This document shows, one piece after another, positions 1 through 5,752 of a stretch of 53,099 nucleotides of DNA. The position numbers and the translations under genes are program-made. The notes under the pieces were generated by a model. That model searched no databases and was not told the DNA's origin. It saw only the letters and a program-made list of their open reading frames with translations. The stretch covers positions 1-53,099 of the forward strand of contig NZ_JALPNF010000014.1 in NCBI RefSeq assembly GCF_023195535.1. The letters run 5' to 3'. The first letter of the stretch is position 1; the number at the start of each line of letters is the position of its first letter. The DNA comes from Sphingomonas faeni. GTDB taxonomy: Bacteria; Pseudomonadota; Alphaproteobacteria; Sphingomonadales; Sphingomonadaceae.

Positions 1-87
1 CTGCTCGAGCCTATCGGCAACATCCCGCCTGCCGAAGCCGAACACCAATATTATGCTGCCGCAGACAACATCGATATGGCGGCGTGA
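1..87 (+). CDS. IS3-type transposase (OrfB), C-terminal fragment
   Basis: Only the last 28 codons are in the window, ending at TGA 85-87. The tail has the pattern PIGNIPPAEAEHQYY, which closely resembles the extreme C-terminus of IS3-family OrfB transposases (an NxPPxExExxYY-type ending after the integrase core). The catalytic DDE residues would lie upstream, outside the window, so activity cannot be judged. The gene points into the window, and its stop lies 39 bases before the element's terminus, as usual for this family. An identical copy sits at the right edge on the other strand. Confidence 0.75.
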   Translation: MLEPIGNIPPAEAEHQYYAAADNIDMAA

Positions 88-126
88 CTCACAACCCAAG
101 GCCTCCGGCAGACCCGGGGCGGTTCA
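1..126 (+). mobile_element. 3' end of an IS3-family-type insertion sequence
   Basis: The first 87 bases encode the last 28 residues of a transposase (see next entry). They are followed by 39 bases ending in a TG...CA-type terminus at 126. The same 125 bases, reversed and complemented, form the right edge of the window (52975-53099). Identity stops exactly after base 126, which fixes the element's end. The terminal sequence read inward is TGAACCGCCCCGGGTCTGCC, a typical IS3-group inverted-repeat style. The other end of the element lies outside the window, so family and length cannot be settled here. Confidence 0.8.
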
Positions 127-641
127 TGGCGTCAAGCCAGCACTCGCATAAGCGCTTGTACGATGTGCCACTTTTTGTGCGTCCCCGGTGCTCGAGCTTA
201 GTGGCGCTCGAAAATTCGCTCCGAGGTGTGCTCAATCGAGTTGCCGACGTATTCACGAGAAGGGCGGGGGGACGTAGCGGGAACAGACTGTGCCCCCTAT
301 TGTGCCCACGCAAACCGTAGCTACTCGCGTGTTTCGCGTGTTTGAAAGGCGCCGGAAACCGCACAAAATGGCGTAAAAGCTGGTGCCCCCGGCGAGATTT
401 GAACACGCGGCCTACGGTTTAGGAAACCGTCAGTTGCTCGCGTTCCGACATTCCGCACACGTCCAGACGAGCATCCGTTGCGCAACGGAATTCACTCATC
501 CTCCCCAGGATGCACGGGACGGCGCAAGCCGGCACGCTCACCAGCGGTCGCTGGATGTTGAACCTGTTGGGTTCTAGGCCTCGGGGGCTTGGTGGAGCTT
601 CAAACTGCGCACGCCAAGGGCGTTCCTCCTATATTTAGATC
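127..641. other. Gene-poor stretch between IS end and HTH gene
   Basis: No reading frame here looks like a real protein; the short open frames are arginine-rich shadows. The only recognisable item is the tRNA 3' fragment at 381-440. A 7-base match to the missing 5' acceptor strand of that tRNA occurs at 582-588 (CGGGGGC on the plus strand), but no D-arm accompanies it. The stretch reads like accessory junction DNA left after insertions and deletions. Confidence 0.5.
381..440 (-). tRNA. 3' fragment of a tRNA-Arg(CCT)-like gene (probable attachment-site remnant)
   Basis: On the minus strand I can fold an anticodon arm at 430-414 (5-bp stem ACGGT/ACCGT, loop TTCCTAA, anticodon CCT). It is followed by a 5-nt variable region, a T-arm at 408-392 with loop TTCAAAT (one mismatch in the stem), the 3' acceptor strand CGGGGGC at 391-385, a discriminator A and an encoded CCA at 383-381. 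The 3' half of the D-stem (GAGC) is also visible near 436-439. Beyond about 440 the similarity stops and no D-loop or adjacent 5' acceptor strand follows, so the gene is not a complete tRNA. Such 3' tRNA pieces are what tyrosine-integrase elements leave at their ends. Whether it pairs with the integrase at 1351-2529 is inference. Confidence 0.6.
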
Positions 642-1331
642 TTACAGGGCCTCTGTGTGACCGCTCGGCGGATTTGCACTATCAACAAAAGCGCGCACCC
701 GGGCGAGGATGGCGCGCAGTTCGGGGCTCTCGACCTCGGCGATCACGTCGTCGACCGTCGCGGTGTCCAACTTCTTCTGCCGTGCCAGCTTCTCGGCAAC
801 AGCGCGGACGAACTCGCTCGGCTTACGGAGCATCCGGCGGACGCACTCGCGCACCGTTGGCGGCTGCAGCAGGACGAAGGCGTTCGAGATCTGCTCGCTC
901 TGCTGCTCGTCAGGTTCGGCGTTCTCAATCGGTACGCAGCGCCGAATCCAATCGAGGAAGCCGCACGCCTTCAGGCGGTCGAGAGCCTCGCCTACGGCGC
1001 TGCGCGACCGATGTATCTTGTCAGCTATCCACTGGTAGGTCGGATCCAGCCGGCCGTCCTTACGGCCTCGCAGGCGCAACAGGCAGCGCAGCACTTCGAG
1101 CCCGATCGCGCCGAGCGCGCCGTTGCGCTTCCCCGGTAGCTTCGTCTGGTGATCGAACGCTTCGGCCGCGCGCATCCGCGCGTTGTGCTCGGTCTTCGGG
1201 AACGTGTTATGCGCCCGCCAGAGGGACACTTCCGAGCCACCTGCGTTATGGCTGTTGCGCCGAACGAACGAGTTCGACCGAGCACGATCGCGGACGCCAT
1301 TAGTAACCTCGTTGAAGGAGCGCGCGGTCAT
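642..1331 (-). CDS. Helix-turn-helix protein, replication-protein-like
   Basis: 229 residues. The middle (about 70-135) is a winged-helix-like segment: a GALGAIGLEVLRCLL helix, then a DPTYQWIADKIHRSRSAVGEALDRLKACGFL stretch. The second part has the layout of a helix-turn-helix recognition unit, as in plasmid-type initiators and GntR/MarR-like domains. The N-terminus is basic and polar, and the C-terminal third is charged and helical. I recall similar proteins in sphingomonad accessory regions, often called replication protein A or simply HTH protein, but the function is not established. The start at ATG 1331 lies 19 bases after the integrase stop on the same strand, so the two were probably co-transcribed as part of one mobile element. 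Confidence 0.6.
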   Translation of the reverse strand: MTARSFNEVTNGVRDRARSNSFVRRNSHNAGGSEVSLWRAHNTFPKTEHNARMRAAEAFDHQTKLPGKRNGALGAIGLEVLRCLLRLRGRKDGRLDPTYQWIADKIHRSRSAVGEALDRLKACGFLDWIRRCVPIENAEPDEQQSEQISNAFVLLQPPTVRECVRRMLRKPSEFVRAVAEKLARQKKLDTATVDDVIAEVESPELRAILARVRAFVDSANPPSGHTEAL

Positions 1332-1350
1332 GCCGTCGCTCCCGCGCGCG

Positions 1351-2529
1351 TCAGGCGTGTTGCCGCAGCCCCGTCAGCAACGATTCCAGCGGCGCAAGGT
1401 CCTGCACCAGCATATCCGCCCATTCTTGCGCCAGCTCGCGCCTGCGCGGCATATAGGCGGCGCGGTTGTACGCCGCCTCGACGCTGTTGCTCGGCACGTG
1501 CGCCAGCATCAGGTCGATGATCGCGCGATCCCCTACCCTGCTCTCCACGCCCGCGAGCTCGTTCATCACGGTCGAGAACGTCGATCGCCAACCGTGCGGG
1601 ACGTGAAGCCCCGTGAACCCGGCTTCCCGATAGGCCTTGCTCAGCGTGCTGTCGCTCAGCGGCCGGCGCGGATGGCGCACGCTGCGGAAGATCAGCGGCC
1701 CCTTCCCCGAGAAGTCCATCGCGACGGTAATCGTCTCGACCGCCTGCCTGGACAACGGCACGATGAATTCGAAGGCCGCATCCTCCTTCTGATCGACGAC
1801 CAGTTTCATCTTGGCGGCCGGAATACGCCAGATCGGCTCCGACCCGCCCAGCCCCTCGAATTCCTTCGGCTCGGCCATTCGCAGCACGCCCGAGCGCACG
1901 GCCGTCAACGACAGGAAGCGCGACGCGAGCTTGGTCAACGGATGCGCCGGCTGTTCCTCGACCTTGCGCAGGACTATGCGCGCGGCTTCCACTGTCCGCA
2001 CAGCGGGTTGCTTGCCGCGCTTGATCGGCGACAGGGCGCGTTGCGCGACCGCGGCAGGATCGGCCGCCACAATGCCGCTGCCGATCGCGCGGGCAAAGAC
2101 CTCCGAGATCCGCTGACGGATGCGATGCGCCGTCTCGATCGCCCCGCGTTCCTCGACCGGCCGCAGCACCTTCAGCACCAGCGGTGTCGTGATCGCATCG
2201 ATCGGCAGGTGGCCGAGCTTCGGATAGACGTCCTGCACGAAGCTGTTCTTCACGTTCTGCGCATACCGCTTCGACCAGGTAGCGTCCTGGCTGACCAACC
2301 AGTCCTCCGCGATCGTCTTGAACGTCGCTCCCACCCGAGCGACCTGCGCAGCCGCCTGCTGCACCTTGTGCACCGACGGGTCGACCCCGTCCCGCAGTAG
2401 CTTGGCCGCGTTCTCGCGCATCGCGCGCGCTTGGAGCAAGGTCGTGTCCGGATACGACCCGAACACCAGACGCTTCTCCTTGCCCGCAAATCGAAATTTC
2501 ATGCGCCAGCTGCGGTACCCGCTCGGCAT
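1351..2529 (-). pseudogene. P4-type tyrosine integrase, N-terminally truncated
   Basis: From ATG 2529 the frame gives 392 residues. The beginning matches the middle of the usual N-terminal arm-binding domain (DUF4102), in the part around GGLYLLVTPSGGKLWRFKYRF; the preceding 25-30 residues expected in this family are absent. The rest is intact: core-binding region, catalytic Arg in LTAVRSGVLR, the HGWRSTF box (H..R), and a Tyr near the end in VEAAYNRAAY. The frame stays open upstream but only by reading through the terminator hairpin and tRNA-Leu gene, so that extension is not coding. The deletion point therefore falls just beside the tRNA-Leu, the likely original attachment site. The protein may still be made from ATG 2529, but arm-site DNA binding should be damaged. 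Confidence 0.7.
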
Positions 2530-2545
2530 GACGTAACAACACCAC

Positions 2546-2569
2546 AAACCGCCCCTTGCGGGACGGTTT
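2546..2569 (-). terminator. Hairpin downstream of tRNA-Leu
   Basis: On the minus strand AAACCG pairs with CGGTTT and the stem is extended by CCC/GGG and a G-U pair around a 4-base loop. It lies about 23 bases after the tRNA-Leu 3' end. There is no strong U-run after it, so it may be a processing or weak termination signal rather than a classical terminator. Confidence 0.4.
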
Positions 2570-2591
2570 GGGATGCGTTGGAATTCGTGGT

Positions 2592-2676
2592 TGGTGCCCC
2601 TGGCCGGAATCGAACCAGCATGCCTTGCGGCAACCGATTTTGAGTCGGTCGCGTCTACCAATTTCGCCACAGGGGC
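2592..2676 (-). tRNA. tRNA-Leu(CAA)
   Basis: A complete 85-nt tRNA is read on the minus strand. The acceptor stem is GCCCCTG (2676-2670) with CAGGGGC near 2602-2596, and an encoded CCA occupies 2594-2592. The D-arm contains TGGTAGACGC, the anticodon stem is ACCGA/TCGGT, and the loop CTCAAAA gives anticodon CAA. A long class-II variable arm typical of leucine tRNAs follows (TTGCCGCAAGGCA), then the T-arm with TTCGATT. It reads UUG codons. The integrase remnant begins directly on its 3' side, so the 3' end of this gene is the likely original insertion target. Confidence 0.95.
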
Positions 2677-2742
2677 AGCGGCGGGTTGGCTAGACGAAGC
2701 TTTCGTTTGCCGCAAGCTGTCTTGATCGGAAAACGCGCTTGC

Positions 2743-4251
2743 TCAGTTTCTCGGTGGTTGGCGGCGGTAGCTGAGCGCTTCGGCGATGTGGATGCGGCCG
2801 ACGGTGTCGCTGCCGGCGAGATCGGCGATGGTGCGGCCGACGCGGAGGATGCGCGTGTAGCCACGTGCGGTCAGGCGCATCGCCTCGGCCGCTTGGGCGA
2901 GCAACTTCCGTCCGGCCTCGTCCGGCGTGGCGACCGCGTCGAGCAGTGCCCCATCCGCCTCCGCATTGGTGCGCACCGGGTGATCGCGGTAGCGGTCGGA
3001 CTGGATCGCGCGGGCGGCAGCGACGCGGATGGAAACCTCTGCCGAGCCTTCGGTGGGCGGCGGTAGGATCAGGTCTGCGGCGCTGACCGCCTGGACGTCG
3101 ATGTGGAGGTCGATCCGGTCGAGTAGCGGCCCCGAGACCTTCGCCTGATAGTCTGCTGCGCATTTCGGGGCTCTCGCGCAGGCCAGGCTCGCATCGCCGA
3201 GATGACCGCACCGACATGGGTTCATCGCCGCGATCAACTGCACGCGAGCAGGAAACGTGACGTGCGCATTGGCGCGAGCGACGCTGACCGTTCCGGTCTC
3301 CAAGGGCTGGCGGAGCGAATCGAGGACGGCACGCTGGAACTCGGGGAGTTCGTCGAGGAACAGCACGCCGAGATGCGCGAGGCTCACCTCGCCCGGCTTC
3401 ACCTTCAGGCCACCGCCGGTGAGCGCCGCCATCGATGCGGAGTGATGCGGGGCGCGGAACGGGCGTGTACGGGTCAGGCGGCCGCCGGAGAGCGTGCCCG
3501 CCACCGACTGGACCATCGACACTTCGAGTGCCTCGGCGGGGTCGAGCGGCGGCAGGATGCCGGGCAGGCAGGAGGCCATGAGAGACTTGCCCGAACCAGG
3601 AGGCCCTACCATCAGAAGGTTATGCGATCCGGCGGCGGCGATCTCCAGCGCGCGCTTGGCAGTCTCTTGGCCCTTGACCTGCCGCAGGTCCGGGCCGTGA
3701 TCGGTCTGGTCGGCGATGCCGGGTTTGGGCGGACTGAGCAGGCCGTGGCCCTTGAAGTGGTTGAGCAACGCCAGCAGGTCGGGCGCGGCGATCACCTCGA
3801 TCTCACCAGCCCAGGCCGCTTCCGAGCCTTGCGCGGCGGGGCAGACGAGCCCCTTCCCCACTTCCGACGCATGCAGCGCGGCCAGCAGCACGCCGGGCGA
3901 CGCGGTGATCCGCGCATCGAGGCCGAGTTCGCCGACGATCACGTAATCCGCCAGCGCCTCGGCATCGACCACCCCCATCGCGGCCAGCAACGCCAGCGCG
4001 ATAGGAAGATCGAAATGCGACCCTTCTTTCGGGAGATCGGCGGGCGACAGGTTCACCGCGATGCGTTTCGGCGGCAGCGACAGTCCCATCCCGGCGATCG
4101 CGCCGCGCACGCGTTCGCGGCTTTCGCCGACCGCCTTGTCCGCCAATCCGACCACGTTGAATGCGGGAAGTCCTGGAATCAGTTGGACTTGCACCTCGAC
4201 GGCACGCGCTTCCAGCCCGAGATACGCCACCGTCGCCACGATCGCCGCCAT
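2743..4251 (-). CDS. YifB/ComM-type Mg-chelatase-like AAA+ ATPase
   Basis: 502 residues from ATG 4251 (the frame is open nine codons further, but MAAIVATVAYLGLEA is the normal family start). The N-terminal ChlI-type domain (about 20-140) contains the SRERVRGAI and DLPIALALLAA stretches typical of YifB. Walker A GPPGSGKS is at 216-223, Walker B VLFLDELPEF around 296-305, and the short cysteine cluster CRCGH near 346-350; the YifB C-terminal domain follows. The length matches the family. Related ComM proteins act as hexameric branch-migration helicases in natural transformation in some gamma-proteobacteria; whether that role holds here is unknown. It stands alone on the minus strand, convergent with nothing and upstream of the tRNA-Leu. 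Confidence 0.92.
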   Translation of the reverse strand: MAAIVATVAYLGLEARAVEVQVQLIPGLPAFNVVGLADKAVGESRERVRGAIAGMGLSLPPKRIAVNLSPADLPKEGSHFDLPIALALLAAMGVVDAEALADYVIVGELGLDARITASPGVLLAALHASEVGKGLVCPAAQGSEAAWAGEIEVIAAPDLLALLNHFKGHGLLSPPKPGIADQTDHGPDLRQVKGQETAKRALEIAAAGSHNLLMVGPPGSGKSLMASCLPGILPPLDPAEALEVSMVQSVAGTLSGGRLTRTRPFRAPHHSASMAALTGGGLKVKPGEVSLAHLGVLFLDELPEFQRAVLDSLRQPLETGTVSVARANAHVTFPARVQLIAAMNPCRCGHLGDASLACARAPKCAADYQAKVSGPLLDRIDLHIDVQAVSAADLILPPPTEGSAEVSIRVAAARAIQSDRYRDHPVRTNAEADGALLDAVATPDEAGRKLLAQAAEAMRLTARGYTRILRVGRTIADLAGSDTVGRIHIAEALSYRRQPPRN

Positions 4252-4372
4252 GCCCGCTCCCCCGCGACACGACGTCACGCCTTATTCATACCCGAATTGC
4301 CATGTCTGCAAGGACGCGCGGCATGATGCCGTCGACCCGCGCCGTCTTGCCATCCTAATACACCGGACCCAC

Positions 4373-4684
4373 ATGCCTTCCGTGAACGCTGTCCGCTCCC
4401 CCATTCTGCGCATCGGCCAGTTGCTGCTCGGGGTTCTCTTGATCCTGAGCGCGCCGATCCTTGCGCCGTTGCCGGGGCCGGCGGGGATATTCCTGTTCGC
4501 GGGCGGAATGGTGCTCGTGCTGCGCAATTCGCGCTGGGCGCGGCTGAAATGGGCGCGATTGAAGCGGCGCTGGCCTCGCGCCGGGCATTTCGTCGATCGG
4601 ATGATGCGGCGGCAGAGCGCGATGCGGCGGCACGAGCGGACGAAAGCGTCGAAAAGCGCGGCTGCCGAGGCCGGTGCGAATTGA
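4373..4684 (+). CDS. Small PGPGW-type transmembrane protein
   Basis: 103 residues from ATG 4373. Residues about 10-45 form two adjacent hydrophobic segments (ILRIGQLLLGVLLILSAPIL and GIFLFAGGMVLVL) separated by a short APLPGPAG turn, the signature of the PGPGW-type membrane proteins common in Proteobacteria. The remainder is a strongly basic cytoplasmic tail rich in Arg and Lys. No enzymatic residues are evident and the role is unknown. It lies upstream of rpmH on the same strand with a hairpin at 4722-4751 between them, so it is probably a separate transcription unit. The start is chosen because the hydrophobic region begins just after it. Confidence 0.7.
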   Translation: MPSVNAVRSPILRIGQLLLGVLLILSAPILAPLPGPAGIFLFAGGMVLVLRNSRWARLKWARLKRRWPRAGHFVDRMMRRQSAMRRHERTKASKSAAAEAGAN

Positions 4685-4721
4685 CTTACCGCCGCCCTTT
4701 CCGTAAGCGCCCAGCGATCAA

Positions 4722-4751
4722 GGCCGTCCCCGTGGCGGCCGTTTTCTATTT
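4722..4751 (+). terminator. Hairpin with T-rich tail before rpmH
   Basis: GGCCG (4722-4726) pairs with CGGCC (4736-4740) and is followed by GTTTTCTATTT. This looks like a short Rho-independent terminator for the membrane-protein gene. It ends only about 13 bases before the rnpA/rpmH start codons, so the rpmH promoter must overlap it, or it acts as an attenuator in the rpmH leader. Confidence 0.45.
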
Positions 4752-4764
4752 GATGACCTAGGGA

Positions 4765-5298
4765 ATGACCAATGAAGCGGACCTTTCAGCCGAGCAACTT
4801 GGTACGCGCACGCCGTCACGGCTTCCGCGCACGGATGGCGACGGTCGGCGGCCGGGCAGTGATCCACGCACGCCGCGCCCGCGGTCGCAAGAAGCTGTCG
4901 GCCTAACTATTCTCGATAAGCGCCGCGATTTTCTCGCGGCGAATGCGGGGAAGCGCGCACCGATGCCGGGATTCGTCCTGCTCATGCGCCCCCGCGACGA
5001 CGGTGACGCGACGATGCGAATCGGCTTTACCGTCACCAAGAAGATCGGCAACGCCGTCGTCCGGAACCGCATGAAACGGCGGTTGCGGGCGTTGGCGCGC
5101 GAGCTGTTGGCGGAGCGCGGCGTTGCCGGGGCCGATCATGTGTTGATCGGGCGTAATGGCGGGGTCGAGCGGGATTTCGCCTTGTTGCGGACCGAGCTGG
5201 GCAAGGCGTTTCGCAAGGTTACGCCGCAGAGCGCTGACACAACAGGAAGCGCCCCCACCCCGGCGAAGGCCGGGGCCCAAATGGGAAAGCGGCCGTGA
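4765..5298 (+). CDS. rnpA: Ribonuclease P protein component, start uncertain
   Basis: The frame gives 177 residues. The conserved RnpA domain begins only at residue 47 (LTILDKRRDFLAANAGKRAP, from 4903). It includes the RNA-binding signature around GFTVTKKIGNAVVRNRMKRRLRAL. RnpA binds the M1-type RNA and aids 5' maturation of tRNA precursors. Between ATG 4765 and the conserved part there is no ATG, GTG, TTG or CTG in frame. The only canonical start is therefore 7 bases upstream of the rpmH start, and the frame encloses rpmH entirely. The alternatives are a rare start (CTA 4903, overlapping the rpmH stop, or ATT 4909). The AGGGA ribosome-binding motif directly touches ATG 4765, which is poor spacing. 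The last 24 residues (from about 5226) are low-quality tail, partly encoded by a palindromic repeat. Confidence 0.85.
   Translation: MTNEADLSAEQLGTRTPSRLPRTDGDGRRPGSDPRTPRPRSQEAVGLTILDKRRDFLAANAGKRAPMPGFVLLMRPRDDGDATMRIGFTVTKKIGNAVVRNRMKRRLRALARELLAERGVAGADHVLIGRNGGVERDFALLRTELGKAFRKVTPQSADTTGSAPTPAKAGAQMGKRP
4772..4906 (+). CDS. rpmH: 50S ribosomal protein L34
   Basis: 44 residues, too short for most gene callers' default lists, but the sequence is unmistakable. It starts MKRTFQPSNLVRARRHGF, is rich in Arg throughout, and ends with RGRKKLSA then TAA 4904-4906. L34 is a small protein of the large ribosomal subunit. The AGGGA motif at 4760-4764 lies 7 bases before ATG 4772, an ideal ribosome-binding spacing. 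The whole gene lies inside the rnpA reading frame (frame +1 relative to it), see rnpA. Genes rpmH-rnpA-yidD-yidC form the order conserved in most bacteria. Confidence 0.97.
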   Translation: MKRTFQPSNLVRARRHGFRARMATVGGRAVIHARRARGRKKLSA

Positions 5299-5358
5299 TG
5301 AATAGCTGCGGCTCATTACCTCTGTTCCCCAATTGGGCCCCGGCCTTCGCCGGGGTGG
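5255..5358. repeat. Inverted pair of REP-like palindromic repeats, family A
   Basis: A 26-base unit at 5255-5280 (core CCCCGGCGAAGGCCGGGG) recurs inverted at 5333-5358. The same unit pair occurs at 39838-39941. The left unit lies inside the end of the rnpA frame. The pair could fold into a large hairpin in the rnpA-yidD transcript. Confidence 0.8.
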
Positions 5359-5411
5359 TACTCGGGTTACGTGGTAGCGGGTCGAACTCGACGCTCCACT
5401 CCTCCTCCTTG

Positions 5412-5462
5412 TTCTCCCGCGAAGGCGGGATCCCAGTCTGGGTCCCCGCCTTCACGGGGAAA
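5412..5462. repeat. Palindromic repeat, family B
   Basis: Units 5412-5436 and 5438-5462 are near-perfect inverted copies (core CCCGCGAAGGCGGGATCCCAG against CTGGGTCCCCGCC...). They lie between rnpA and yidD, next to the family A pair, so the whole 195-base gap between the two genes is filled by repeats and holds no gene. Confidence 0.7.
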
Positions 5463-5494
5463 CAATCTTGGGGCGTGCTGGCCTTGGCCGCACC

Positions 5495-5752
5495 ATGCTA
5501 GCCCGCCTCCTCATCCTCTTCGCGCGCGCGTGGCAACTCGGTCCCTCGCTCGTCCTGCCGTCGAGTTGCCGCTACGATCCTTCCTGTTCAGCCTATGCAA
5601 TAGAGGCCGTTGGGCGCTATGGCGCGCTCAAGGGGGGCTGGTTGGCGGCGAAGCGCATCGCGCGTTGCCATCCGTGGGGCGGGTACGGACCTGACCCGGT
5701 TCCCGACCACGACCCAGACATCGACAAGAAACTGAAAGACGCCGCCCTGTGA
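5495..5752 (+). CDS. yidD: Membrane protein insertion efficiency factor YidD
   Basis: 85 residues from ATG 5495. The amphipathic N-terminus MLARLLILFARAWQL is followed by the family signature CRYDPSCSAYAIEAV...YGALKGGWLAAKRIARCHPWG, with the conserved cysteines and the HPWG motif followed by GYGPDPVP. YidD is a small inner-face membrane-associated protein that assists YidC-dependent membrane insertion. Its stop codon overlaps the GTG start of yidC (GTGA at 5749-5752), so the two are translationally coupled. TTG 5468 is an alternative start but would only add a poorly conserved stretch. Confidence 0.93.
   Translation: MLARLLILFARAWQLGPSLVLPSSCRYDPSCSAYAIEAVGRYGALKGGWLAAKRIARCHPWGGYGPDPVPDHDPDIDKKLKDAAL

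Noticed and set aside
84..320. 78-codon open frame after the left IS
   Set aside because: Begins inside the transposase tail, no family resemblance, composition unlike neighbouring genes.
381..590. Complete tRNA-Arg with an intron
   Set aside because: The anticodon loop is uninterrupted, the intervening 140 bases lack a D-arm or obvious group I core; a 3' remnant is simpler.
2530..2715. Upstream extension of the integrase frame
   Set aside because: It runs through the terminator hairpin and the tRNA-Leu gene and does not resemble the family's N-terminus.
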